Source of the DNA: Patiria miniata
Taxonomy: Eukaryota > Echinodermata > Asteroidea > Valvatida > Asterinidae
DNA: 64,000 nt
Assembly: GCF_015706575.1 (NCBI RefSeq)
Contig: NW_024037058.1
Coordinates: forward strand, 12,855,547-12,919,546
Reading direction: 5' to 3'
The notes beneath the pieces were generated by a model that saw nothing but the letters and a program-made list of their open reading frames with translations, was not told the DNA's origin and did no database searches. Position numbers and translations under genes: made by a program. Positions 47,201 through 57,519 of the stretch are shown here, piece by piece; the stretch's first letter is position 1; the number at the start of each line of letters is the position of its first letter.

Positions 47201-47802
47201 CAAGTAGTCTGGTTTATTAATTTTTTTATATTGGGGGGGGGGTGTTCTAATTGCAGAACATGGAAAGCGTTTTACTGAATCATGTTTGTTTGGTTATTTT
47301 ACGTACAAAAACTCTTTGATAACGAGACAGCTTTTCACAACAGCAAGATGCTGCTATTCATGTAAGAATTGTCCTGAACATGAATTCAACCAAATGGAGA
47401 TGAACAAAGAACTGTAATTTAGCAACAAGGTTGAACAAAATGAATTGTCCAGCACAAGCAATTAAGCACTTTAACTTTGATTACAACAGTTCGCTTTATG
47501 TTTTCTGCGTCAGGTGTATGAGCTAGATTGTTTAGGAAACATAAGATGAAAACATCCTTACATCCAAGAAACACAGTGGAGGTTACGATGCTGGAAATCC
47601 CCCCAGTCTGCACAGCGGATGCATCAAATGCATTCTGCCAGCTGAGGAACAGGATCCCTGTACACCGCATCATGGTAGAAATTAAAAACATGACAAAGAA
47701 AGAAGCGACGGCTATAGTTGTGCAGCGGCCGCGGCCAGGTGCGTTTGTTGGACGAGTCGCCGAATGCCCTGTGGTATGCCGCTGCGAAGTCATAACGCTC
47801 AT
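44244..47802 (-). CDS. MCT-B: monocarboxylate-transporter-like protein (SLC16/MFS), 4 exons
   Basis: Coding exons are 47802-47562, 47072-46932, 46749-45904 and 44395-44244, with GT/AG borders, phase-1 introns and a sum of 1380 bp (459 residues plus stop). Exon 2 is 141 bp, the same as in MCT-A. Shared landmarks are NRFGYRFTCILGG, DYFRKYYAQVSGICMAGSS, DAYGWRGTML, FVTRKTPVEAL, ETYESFAASAC and GVGNLIGPIVAG, ending in LLMPLLRRIESG. The N-terminus is longer and Ser/Thr/Arg-rich before helix 1; the central loop differs and is shorter. Expected to be a 12-helix plasma-membrane carrier; substrate unknown. Intron 3 hosts the GGTCTC-repeat element (44453-45343). The start is the Met at 47802; I did not verify an upstream stop. 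Confidence 0.85.
44453..45343. mobile_element. hAT-like element with GGTCTC minisatellites, in MCT-B intron 3
   Basis: CAGTGTTGTAG at the left is mirrored by CTGCAACACTG at the right. Just inside each end are GGTCTCGGTCTTGG-type hexamer arrays (44478-44600 and 45205-45335), both in the same orientation. CAGTG tips suggest hAT, but 8-bp flanks do not match. Open frames across the arrays simply translate the repeat (Asp-Arg or Leu-Gly runs) and are not genes. A related GAGTCCGAGACGAGTACGAG stretch lies at 47945-47990. Confidence 0.6.
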
Positions 47803-47879
47803 CTGAAAAAAAATAGGAGGTAGCTGATGAATATTAACTTTTTAATTTACTTTTTTTATATAATGTTGAACTTTATACA

Positions 47880-48170
47880 AGCGGTAGATATCAGTCTTGG
47901 AGTCCAGTCCTCAAATCCAAGTACAAAGAACTCCGAGTACATTCAAGGCTGAGTACTGAGCCGAGTCCGAGACGAGTACGAGTCCGAGTACAATACCAAA
48001 AAAAGTACAAACGATAAATAAATTAATTAATTAATTAATTAATAATACAAATAAATAGATGTATAAATAAATTAAATTAAATTAAATTGAATTAAATTAA
48101 TTTAAAGCTTGCACTTTTGAGGAATCCTTGGTTTCATTACCAGAAATAAATAAATAATTCAATAATCGTT
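47880..48170. repeat. GAGTCCGAG-type repeat and AATT/AAATT simple repeats
   Basis: Degenerate GAGTCCGAG/GAGTACGAG words at about 47890-47995 are followed by (AATT)n and (AAATT)n runs at 48018-48100, just upstream of MCT-B. No gene. Confidence 0.6.
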
Positions 48171-48530
48171 TACTTCGTTTCTTATGAACAAAAGGATGAT
48201 GCTTCAGATTTCAAATACATGCATGCACTCGTCATTTTTCAAGGCTGGGTTGGGGCAACCTTGAAATTATAAAGCAAATATTTCTGCACAAACAGTACTG
48301 CATTTATTGATGTTAATCGCAAAAAAAATAATATTAACAAAGGTCATAAAGTACAAACGATATCATGTTCGTAGGAATAAAACACGGCAGTGCTTAATTC
48401 ACTACCATTTTTTAAGCATTTACTCCAATTTGTATGAATGTAATTAAGCAAACACTTTTACTGAAAGCCATTTGCTAAAATCGGAAAATAATTAATTTTT
48501 ACCGTTTAGCTTTTGCTACACTATAAGCTT
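48168..48530 (+). repeat. Tandem unit A, about 360 bp, left of the CR1-like LINE
   Basis: It runs from TTTACTTCGTTTCTTATGAA through CAAGGCTGGGTTGGGGC, CTGCATTTATTGATGTTAATCGC and TTTTAAGCATTTACTC. The same order starts again at 48531 (TTTTACTTCGTTCC), is cut by the LINE, and resumes at about 52624. This marks the LINE as inserted into the second unit of an older tandem pair. Confidence 0.75.
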
Positions 48531-48987
48531 TTACTTCGTTCCATATGAATAAAAATGAGTAAATTTCATTTCATTTCATTTCATTTATTAATTTCACAGG
48601 TAAAAATTCAAGTACAGACAATAAGAACAGTAAAGAAAACAAAAACAGCACATACAGTTAGGAGAGAGAACAAGAAAAAGAGAAGAAAAAAAAAAGTAGC
48701 ACCCCTGATGGATTTTAAAAAAGTAAACTAAATTACTATCGAGTTAATCTCCTGATGCCACAATTTAAGAAGAGACAATACAAAAGGACATTACAAATGG
48801 ACATTATTAAAACATGGCTTACAGTATAAGAATATAGAACTATACAAGCAGTTAAAACTTTAAAAGCACAAATGGGCATTAAAAAATACAGATTCGGTAA
48901 GAGAGATTCGAGTGAATTATAATGCAAAAGACACTATAAAATTGAGAAAAAAAAACAAGCAGCAAGGTATTTGAATGGGCAAGGCAA

Positions 48988-51900
48988 CTAGAAATTTAAA
49001 CTGTTTTGGTCAAGGGGACCTCCTGGCCAGGGACTAATAAAATGATTTCTGAGAGAATTTGTAAAGGAGGATAAACTATGGATAATTGTATCTTTAATGC
49101 AGGCCGGTAGTTCATCCCATAATCTAGGGAATCTGTGAAAAAGAGAATGATGGGCAGCATTGGAACGAGCCCGATGATGGACAAATTTAACAGATTCGAT
49201 ATGTCTACAATTAATGGGAATTAGAGTGTCAGTGTCAACGTCAAATTTATTATATAAACATTTAATAACAAACGTAATTGAAAGAAAATGAACCCTGTTG
49301 ATTAAAAGAGGCAGACCCAGCTTGACACACCTGTCTGAATATTCAATTTCATTTACAGAATCAATTAAAACCCTTCTCGGCAGACCCAAACAAAACGGGT
49401 GAATCGCCTCTGTACCTTCTCTAGCGTTTTTTGCTGAGTCGAAAGAACAGGGCACCAGACTGGAGCTGCGTATTCAAGTATGGGTCTGCTAATTGAGCGA
49501 TAAAGTGAAGTCAGAATGTTAGGGTTTCTAGTTTTAACTACTCTACCAATAAATCCGTTGAGTCTAGTGGCTTTGGAAGTGACTTTATTAACATGTGTTT
49601 TCCAGCTTAAGTCCCTGGAGATAATAACACCCAAGTATTTGTAACTATCCACATTTTCCAAAGTGTTTTCAGCAATTTTATACAGTGGTTTAGCAGGGTT
49701 TCTAGACCTGGTCACAGTCATCAATTTACACTTATTTGGGTTTAAAGTCATACAGTTTAGATTACACCAAGTGTTTATGTGCTGCAGGTCATCCTGGAGT
49801 GCCACTTCATCCTCTTGATTTTTAATGACTCTGTACAAGACAGTGTCATCTGCATACTGACGGAGATTAGATTGAATGCAAAATGGTAAATCAAAAGCAA
49901 AGATATTGAAAAGAATAGGTGCAAGAACAGCACCCTGTGGCACGCCAGAATGAACTGCAGCCCAGTCAGATGATGAACCCATAAACTGAACCCGTTGTAA
50001 TCTGTTTGAAAGATAAGACTTAAACCAGTGCAACATTGAGCCACAAATACCGTATTTATGTAATTTATTCAAAAGAACTTTGTGACTCACACGATCAAAA
50101 GCTTTTGACCAATCAAGAAATATAGCATCAATGCGGGGCGGTTTTGAAACATCAAGAGCATTGGCCCAGCTATGATAAAGAGTTGTCAATTGAGTAACGC
50201 AAGATCTTTTAGGCAAGAAACCGTGTTGTGTAGGTGAGATTATCCCCCCTCTATACATGTGATTAATGAGATGTTTACAGATAATCCTTTCAAGAATTTT
50301 ACCAACCACAGAACATAGTGAGATGGGTCTATAATTCGACATAACATGAGCGTCACCAGTTTTGAACAAAGGGACAACATTTGCTAGTTTCCACTCATGC
50401 GGAACTACACCTGTGGCAAGCGACAAGTTAAAAATTTTAGCTAATGGCTGGGCTAAACTCCCACAAGCTAGATTCAACAACATAGGAGATATATCGTCTG
50501 GCCCACAGGATTTGTGCATGTTGAGTTCTGAAAGGAGTTTTTTAACCTCAGCTGGGGTTGTGGAAATGTTACAAAGACGAAAATCGGAATTAACATGATC
50601 ACAGGATATGTCAATGATATTGTTAGAGTCACAGCTAAAATTACTCTGAAACATGAGATTGAAATTCTGAGCAATATTAACTGGATCATTGATGACACCA
50701 TTATCAGTTTGAAAACTTGTAATCGTACTCTTACGGCGTTGAGTACTAACAAAGACCAGAACTGTTTGGGATTATTTGAACAATTCGTAGCCATGTCATT
50801 GATAAAAGCACAATACGATTGTCTAGTACGGTATTTGACCTCATTCCGAAGCTTTTTGTACTTAGCCCATAAGTTATGATTAGCTTTGTTACGGATAGCT
50901 GCTTTAAAGGCTCTATTCTTCTTTTTGGATAAAATAGTGATATCATGTGAGATCCAAGGATGTTTCTTTCTACCTTTGCATTTGGCTATAGGAACAATAT
51001 CTTTTACAGCAGCAAACAACAGGTCTTTAAAATAACCCCAAATCTCATCAATATTGTCTGAAGAAAAGCAAGTGTCCCAAGGCACCATACGGAGAGTGTC
51101 ACATAAGGTATCGATGTTAGCTTTGTTATACTGGTAAAAAGACCGATTCATAGTTTTGTAATCATAAGAGGTTAACATATCAAACTTAACACCATTATGA
51201 TCACTGTTTCCAAGTCCGGGATGTTGCGTAACATTGGAAAACAAGTCTGGTCTGTTTGTAAATAACAAATCTATCACCGAACCAGGAACAGTACATGTAG
51301 GTGAATTACCATCACGAGTGGTGAATGTGACTAACTGCTGTAAACTGAGAATATCAGAGATATTATTCAGACGTGCCGATGATGGTTGTGTACGGGAATC
51401 AATGTTAAAATCACCAAGTATTACTATGGCAACATACTGTTGAGAAAATTGTAATATATTTTCTACAACAGATTGATAATCATCGAAAAACTTAACAGAG
51501 GCACTAGGAGGCCTGTACAGGCAACCCAGCAACACTTTACCACGTTTAGTATGTATTTCAATCATAATCAATTCAATATCAACATGTTCAAACTCATATT
51601 TACGAACTGGAGATAAATGTTTGGCAATTGTGACAAATACGCCTCCACCATGTCTGTTACGGTCCTTTCTAAAAATGGCATAGTTACAATCAGAAGATAG
51701 TTCTCCATCGTGTATTGAGTTGTCTAGCCAGGATTCCGTGATGAAAACCAGGTCGTATTTGTAGACATCTAGTTCAGTTTGAAAAAGAAGTAACTTGTTG
51801 ACAATACTTCTTGCGTTGAACAGAACTGCACTAAGGGTAGACTTGGATGAGAGTCCCAATGTAGTCTCGGATAGTGCCGATGGTTGAGATGTGAGAGTGG

Positions 51901-52348
51901 ACTGGATAGATGGTAGTGATGGTGGTAGAAGATTTGCACTTGCAGTTGGACCGGGATTGCTTTCAACATCACCACAAACATCCAGTTCAATGTTGAATGA
52001 GGCAACACAGTTGGAGTAATAGCTGATTGGCGCATGTCCAAACTTACGCTTGTAGCTTCTAGTACTTGGTTTGTACAATGTCAGCCATGATAAGTTGAAG
52101 AAACCACTGTAGTGGGTATGGTCAGACCATGGTCTTGTTGGTTGTGTGGTACAAGTTTGCACGACTCCACGGTAATGATGGGGGATGATGCTGAATATCA
52201 ATTGAATAGCATGTCCAGAAGTATATGTAGATATTAACCTTGGAGCAACATCCGATGAGTTGTTATGGAGGAAATTCCTCCCTTGATGAGTCCATGAGGG
52301 AAACAGCATTATGGTGAGCAGAAATAAGTTCACACTGCTGTAAGCCAT
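48988..52348 (-). pseudogene. LINE polyprotein: signal peptide, 2A, APE endonuclease, reverse transcriptase (frameshifted)
   Basis: Frame 1 (from Met at 52348) has a hydrophobic signal-like N-terminus (VNLFLLTIMLF, residues 6-16), a Ser/Pro-rich stretch and LDVCGDVESNPGP at 122-134. The APE endonuclease follows: LFNARSI, FITESWL, GCLYRPP, GDFNID and GNSDHNG (about 176-395). A frameshift near 50.74 kb passes to the RT frame: GPDDISPMLLN, NYRPISLCSVVGKILE, LDWSKAFDRVSH, SGVPQGAVLAPILF and QYADDTVLY. A second frameshift near 49.39 kb leads to the last part, with LPRRVLID and RFPRLWDELPACIKD, ending at 48988. All catalytic motifs are present, so the lesions are few. CR1/L2-like by motif order; the exact clade would need a tree. 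Confidence 0.88.
51947..51970 (-). other. 2A-like ribosome-skipping motif (DVESNPGP)
   Basis: Codons 127-134 of the LINE frame spell D-V-E-S-N-P-G-P, matching the D-x-E-x-N-P-G-P consensus. In known 2A sequences the ribosome fails to link the final Gly and Pro, releasing the upstream piece. Here that would detach a signal-peptide-bearing leader of 133 residues from the endonuclease/RT. Presence is seen in the sequence; activity is inferred from the family. Confidence 0.85.
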
Positions 52349-52623
52349 GATGAAAATTATTGATAGTCCAGGTCCTCTTCAGGAGACACATAAAATGGCT
52401 GACATCTGGACTCTTGCAATCACATGTGAAGAAAAAGTCACATGAATATCTCCAAATCTCGATGAAAATGTTACCTCCAAAACAGCTTAGTTGATCAATA
52501 GTGTTCCATAATCACACATACTTGTAGATGAAGGTTGGATGGCGTGGAATTACTGTAGAATAATCTGGATTTAAAAGCTGAATCTAGCAGACAAGAAAAA
52601 CACCCTGCTACCCTCTCGAATCT

Positions 52624-52880
52624 AGCTTCAGATTTCAAACATTTACTTGTCATATTTCAAGGCTGGGTTGGGGCTACCTTGAAAATATACAAGCACATAA
52701 TTCTGCGCAAAAGCTACTGCATTTATTAATGTTAATCGCGAAAAATTAATATTAATAAAGTACAAATAATACTTTAGTTCGTATGAATGAAAACTGGCAT
52801 TTGCATTTACTGCCAAGTTTTAAGCATTTACTCGCATATGTATGAATAAGAATTAAGCCAACGCTTTAACTGAATTTTGC
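52624..52880 (+). repeat. Tandem unit B (right part), right of the CR1-like LINE
   Basis: It continues the unit begun at 48531: CTTCAGATTTCAAA, CAAGGCTGGGTTGGGGCTACC, CTGCATTTATTAATGTTAATCGC and TTTTAAGCATTTACTCG. Diverged roughly one base in five from unit A. Confidence 0.7.
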
Positions 52881-53387
52881 TCTTGAGTAGATGGACTGCA
52901 CAGTGTAAAGGCTTACAAGTTGATAAGTTTGCAGAAAACATAATTATCGTAACCGAAACGGAAAGCGGCACGTGTGGGCGCAGCGCGTACATACTCGGTG
53001 CGCATTTCTAGCTTCGCGCACGTTGACTGAGCTAGGTCACGTGCTGGGGACAGATACATTAGCAGTATTACTTTGTTAATTTTTTGTGGGTCCACGAGAC
53101 CACAAAAATGGCGCACATTTATCGCACAGTGAATGCTCGCTGAAATTTGGACTGAATATCCCTTACATAAAATACTTCCATTTGCGACAAATCAACGCAC
53201 CTTGGAAATTCCTATAGTTTTTGAGTAAAATCTATATACATTGTATATTTTTTCGTGATAAACTTTTAGAGACATATTCACCTTAAAAAAATGGAGACGT
53301 ACACAATCTTTTGTTCCCTATTGTGCACATGTCTCCAGAGGTTACCGTGTTACAGATCACTTGGCGCCGTAAAATCAACAGGTGTGT
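52881..53387. other. Intergenic DNA, nothing recognised
   Basis: No domain, exon or TIR was recognised; a short minus-strand frame at 52913-53116 is unconvincing. Confidence 0.4.
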
Positions 53388-53560
53388 GGGGGGGGGGGGG
53401 GGGCTCGTACCATAGTTTCAATTGGGGCACTGTTCAAATGCAACCATCATTAACACTTTAATAGTGTACAAATACCCCCTTTACCCAGCTGCCTCTATCC
53501 GAATTTTGCTCAGGCCGACATTATTACCAGTATAATTTGTATTGGGGGGGGGGGGTCAGA
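53388..53560. repeat. Poly-G dispersed repeat (CTCGTACCATA family)
   Basis: A G-run followed by CTCGTACCATAGTTTCAATTGGGGC, CTGTTCAAAT, ATTAACACT and GTGTACAAATACCCCC also occurs at 14452-14573 and, diverged, at 55320-55460. A second G-run closes the unit. Non-coding. Confidence 0.7.
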
Positions 53561-53879
53561 GCGGAGAGAGGGGGGTTTACAATATTTTTTATGTATTTCA
53601 ATTGAAAAAAAAATGAGTCAGAGCTCTCCTGGTTCCGCGCCCGAGACTGTTGTTCTCCAGTTGTACAAAATAATCCAAACGACAAGACGAAGACAAAGAC
53701 GAAAATGAAGACAGAGACAAAACGAAGACAAGAATGAAGACACAGTCGCTTATAAATCAAATGAAATAGCTTAAAATTCATGTGAGTCTTGTCCAAACTC
53801 ATTTGATTCAAATAAATGTTGTTATACACAATGAGTATTCTGATTATACACTGTAAATGCAAGACTTGTTGGGTAGGCA

Positions 53880-54570
53880 GGTGTCATGACAATTAAAATA
53901 ATACTTAATTGGATGAATGATTAATCAAGTAAACTTTGAAGAGAATCACAGTCTTACCCTGACATAAAATAGAGAAGATCTGTATATTTGTACAATGTAG
54001 TTGAGAGGATAAGCTTTTGGCTCAGCAAAAAGTATCAGCTATGGGTTAAAATAACAAAAATACCAATAGAACATACATATTATACTAGTGAATATTCTCC
54101 CATCATCTGAAACTCCCATGCACTGAAAAACAACGCGACATCAAGTGCAATTCTAAATATAGCGCTAATTGTACAGCACAGTTAATATTCAAAAGCTGTT
54201 TTGCTATTAAACACACATTTGTATTCAATGCCACAATTCTATAATATATCGTGCAGTGTAGGCCTATACGAAAACGGTCTTTCAGCTAGAAAGGTTTTGA
54301 GACTTTCATACAAAACCGACACCCTAAACACAATAAGAATCAATCACTCAGATTGACCATAATTATTTCAATCAACATCTTCCATGCCCCTTTCAATATC
54401 TACTCAATGCTCATTTAGAATTGAACTTACCCCCCACAATGGGTGAAAAGTGGGTAATTTTCAGACAAGGTTTGGCTCGGTCTAATTGGGTTTCACGGCC
54501 CGCTCGTACATTACAAAATAGTGGAGTCTCATTTCAGGTAGCGCGACATACGTCCATGAGACTGAAACCG
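53880..54570. repeat. Duplicated block, copy 1
   Basis: 54240-54570 recurs in direct orientation at 56180-56490: GTTTTGAGAC, ATCAACATCTTCCATGCCCCT, AGACAAGGTTTGGCTCGG, TTTCACGGCCCGCT and GTCCATGAGA. In contrast, 53880-54035 recurs inverted at 55975-56155 (GCTTTTGGCTCAGCAAA and GATTAATCAAGTAAA). One part of the duplication was therefore inverted. No gene seen. Confidence 0.7.
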
Positions 54571-54782
54571 CTTAACTGCTGCGCACAATGTGTATGGAGG
54601 TCAAACTTTCTCGCTCTGTGATCGGTAGTTCAACAAAGACCACTTCGGATTCTGAGAGAAGAAGAATTTCTGAATCTTTTCATGCCAGTTTAATGTCCAA
54701 ACCCCCTAAAAATGCACTCGCTGTAATGAAATATTGAATTTCATGTCAGTTAAGTGACCCACGGCCACCGAGTTGTACGCAA

Positions 54783-55018
54783 GGGCGTCGCCAGGATTTT
54801 TTCTCTAGAGGGGGGCAAAATTTTTTCCCAAAAATTCTGGTATTTTTCAACTTATTCTCGATTTATCAGTTTTAGCAGGGACATGTTTTCCCCCACCCCC
54901 ACCTATTAAATTTACACCACTATGACTTTGCGCCTTTTTTTCTTTTCTGTTTTTCTTCTCCTTTTTTTTTTTTTTTTTTTTGCTTTTCGGGGGGGGGGGG
55001 GGGGGGCTCGCGACGCCC
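54783..55018. mobile_element. Poly-G/T MITE of the GGGCGTCGC family, copy 2
   Basis: It starts GGGCGTCGCCAGGATTTTT and ends CTCGCGACGCCC (inverted end). It contains a run of about 20 T residues and a run of about 18 G residues. Copy 1 is at 42164-42382. Non-coding. Confidence 0.7.
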
Positions 55019-55199
55019 ATGGTTGTAGGCACATAGATGAGAGCGCGGTGCCAACATTGCGACTGACATGCTTTGAATGAACGTCCCCAACGTTCTTGTC
55101 GTGCACCAGACGACTAAAGCCACTTAAGAACGAGGTAGATCAGGTCCTAACGAAGACGATGGATGCTAATTTTGTTGTTTTCATTCAATTAAAACACCC

Positions 55200-55533
55200 G
55201 CTGACAGGGGCGGATCCAGGAATTTTCGCAGGGGGGGGGGTTTCATCAGCAAAAAAAAAATAGAAAATGTACACAGGTTTTTTCTCCGGACAGTTGGCCT
55301 CCGTACAATCAAAAACTGAGGGGGGGGGGGGGGGGGGGGGGGGGGCTGGTCCCCTATTTCAATAGGGGGCGCTGTTCAAATTCGACGATTATTAACACTA
55401 TATAGATTACAGAATGGTGTACCGTATTTTGAACAGGCAGACATTGTACCAGTGGGGGGAGGGGGTGTCACAGCAGGGGGGGGGGGGTTCGATTTATTGT
55501 TTAGGAATTTGTATGATAATTTTTTTTTTGGAC

Positions 55534-55604
<71 letters not shown>

Positions 55605-55623
55605 TGGATCCGCGCCTGGCTGA
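55200..55623. mobile_element. MITE with CAGG(G/C)GCGGATCCAGG ends, 5-bp target duplication
   Basis: GCTGA at 55200-55204 and 55619-55623 flanks inverted ends of 16 bp. The 414-bp body holds several G-runs, a fragment of the CTCGTACC-family repeat and a 70-base C-run. No coding frame other than homopolymer translations. Confidence 0.75.
55535..55604 (+). repeat. 70-base poly-C tract
   Basis: Uninterrupted C from 55535 to 55604, just inside the right end of the MITE. It could form i-motif/quadruplex DNA; its exact length is unreliable in most sequencing. Confidence 0.9.
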
Positions 55624-55974
55624 AGTAAGTAAGCACAGCGGACACAATCAGCATGTATCGTGCTCATGGGCGTGCTCTGTATAACGTGCTCAATAATCCG
55701 CCGAATCCACCCGGTGCAGAAGCTAGCACGCCGGAGAAGTGAGACCGTGACACCAGAACTAACGAGATTTCCATATACACATTGTGAACTGCAATGCATG
55801 GTTTTATGGAGGTCAAAATGGCCGCCGCTTGTGTAAGAGGGCTTCACGTCATTGTATATGGTCAATGGGCCGACGCACTATCCAGTCAGCATAGAGATCA
55901 GTGCTTTTAGATGACGGAGGAAATTCGCTTATTATAATATAATGCTTTTGGTAATGGTATTTTTGTGCATTTTC

Positions 55975-56490
55975 ATCCATAGCTGAGACTTTGCTGAGCC
56001 AAAAGCTTAACCTCTCAACTCTCAACTGTACAGGTCTTCTCTATCCAATGCTATCTTATGTAAGAGTAAGACTGTGATCCTCTTTATTTACTTGATTAAT
56101 CATTCATCATAATTTAGTATAAATTTTGAATGGTCATGAAACCTGCCTAGTACAAAACAACTCTTGCATTTTTAGTGTATAATACATCATGCACGGTCAT
56201 TCAACTAGAAAAGTTTTGAGACCTTTACACAAAACTGACACCATAAAACCTATCAGAATCAATCATATGGACCATAATTATATCAATCAACATCTTCCAT
56301 GCCCCTCACAATCTACTCAATACTTATTTGGAATTTTACTTACCCCAAAATGGGTGAAGACTGAACGATGGGTGATTTTTAGACAAGGTTTGGCTCGGGC
56401 TGATGAGTTTCACGGCCCGCTACATTACAATAGAGGAGTCTCATTTTACGTAGCGCACCATATGTCCATGAGATACTGCAAGCGCTCAGA
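55975..56490. repeat. Duplicated block, copy 2 (partly inverted)
   Basis: Partner of 53880-54570. The first 180 bp is inverted relative to copy 1; the rest (from about 56180) is in direct orientation. Open frames across it are not conserved between the copies. Confidence 0.7.
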
Positions 56491-56499
56491 TCAACTGCT

Positions 56500-57515
56500 G
56501 GGTGCATGTGTACGGCCCCCGGAAGGTCAAACTTTCACCCTTCTAGACTTGGTTCCAAGTCGGTTATTGGTTTGCGTACGGTAACCGGTTACTGGATCCG
56601 CGCACGCAAAATATCGCTGCAATGCGCATAGTCTGTTTCCCAGACAAAATAAGTGATGCTGACTATTTCTGACAAATTACAGACTTGGTGAAAATGTTTT
56701 CAATTTTGTACATATGGGAGTATTTTGAATCGCTAGCGAATTATGATTGGTTAGGGATTCACTGCCAGATAGTATATCTAGTTTCTACGCCGCCACGGAA
56801 GATCATTCTCATTACTTTGTGTTGGGTAACATATTACAAAATTCATTATAGAGCATACACGACTCAAATAAATCAAGTGCAGGCCTATCCCAATGGAACA
56901 TTTTATTTAGCTGAGTGTATTGTTAAAACGTCGCCAGATCTGCAAACTTGTCCCTGACGTATTGAGAAGAACTCCCCATGTAACGGAATATGCATTTGCA
57001 TAGCGCGCGATTGGATCTCACTGCGAAAATGCACTGCATATTATGTATTGCGCTGCTTGCATAATTTTATATGCATGAATAACGGTACGGTGAGAACGTA
57101 ATCGTCAAGCCGTTAAATTTGTCGCAACCCGACGGCCGATTACGTACTAGACTTATACCAGCCGCGCCGTTCGACTGAAGTTCACGGACAAAATACTCAA
57201 ACTAAATGTGTGCATATTCAAAATAAATTTGAACAAAATTCACATAAATTAACTGTATGTACCTATGCAATATTCATAAAGCATTATATATCTGAAGTTA
57301 TGTTTCGTGTACTCCACCACCAGCGCTATAGCGCCACCTATAAACATCTAACTTGCGTGACGATTGACCTCTGAGTATCGCTATGTCATGCAGTGTCTGT
57401 AAAAGTGTTTGTTCTTCATTAAAGTTTTCTGAGAGAAAAGGCCTGTTCCTTTCTGCTTTGTCACGAAACACGTTGATCGACTGTGCAGCGTGTCCCAATA
57501 AATATTGTGCATGAA
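56500..57515. other. Intergenic DNA, no gene recognised
   Basis: A 90-codon plus frame at 56685-56957 has no recognisable domain and no supporting splice or promoter context; it is not called. Confidence 0.4.
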
Positions 57516-57519
57516 GAAA

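Larger units (their letters stand above)
48560..52623 (-). mobile_element. Nearly full-length CR1/L2-like LINE with 2A motif
   Basis: The 3' end (low coordinates) is a short tandem tail, TGAAA repeats at 48563-48592 on the minus strand, as CR1/L2-type elements have instead of poly(A). The 5' end at about 52623 is set by where the interrupted tandem unit resumes (CTTCAGATTTCAAA). Length is about 4.06 kb: a leader of about 275 bp, one broken ORF (52348-48988), and a 3' UTR of about 400 bp. No separate ORF1 was seen and no long target duplication is evident. The coding region needs two frame changes, so this copy is probably inactive. Confidence 0.85.

Noticed and set aside
48168..52880. Direct repeats flanking the CR1-like LINE read as LTRs
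   Set aside because: The repeats are diverged, extend as a tandem pair, and the enclosed ORF is a non-LTR type with a 3' TGAAA tail.
55376..55865. Open frames with long poly-Gly or poly-Pro
   Set aside because: They are translations of the 70-base C-run and disappear without it.
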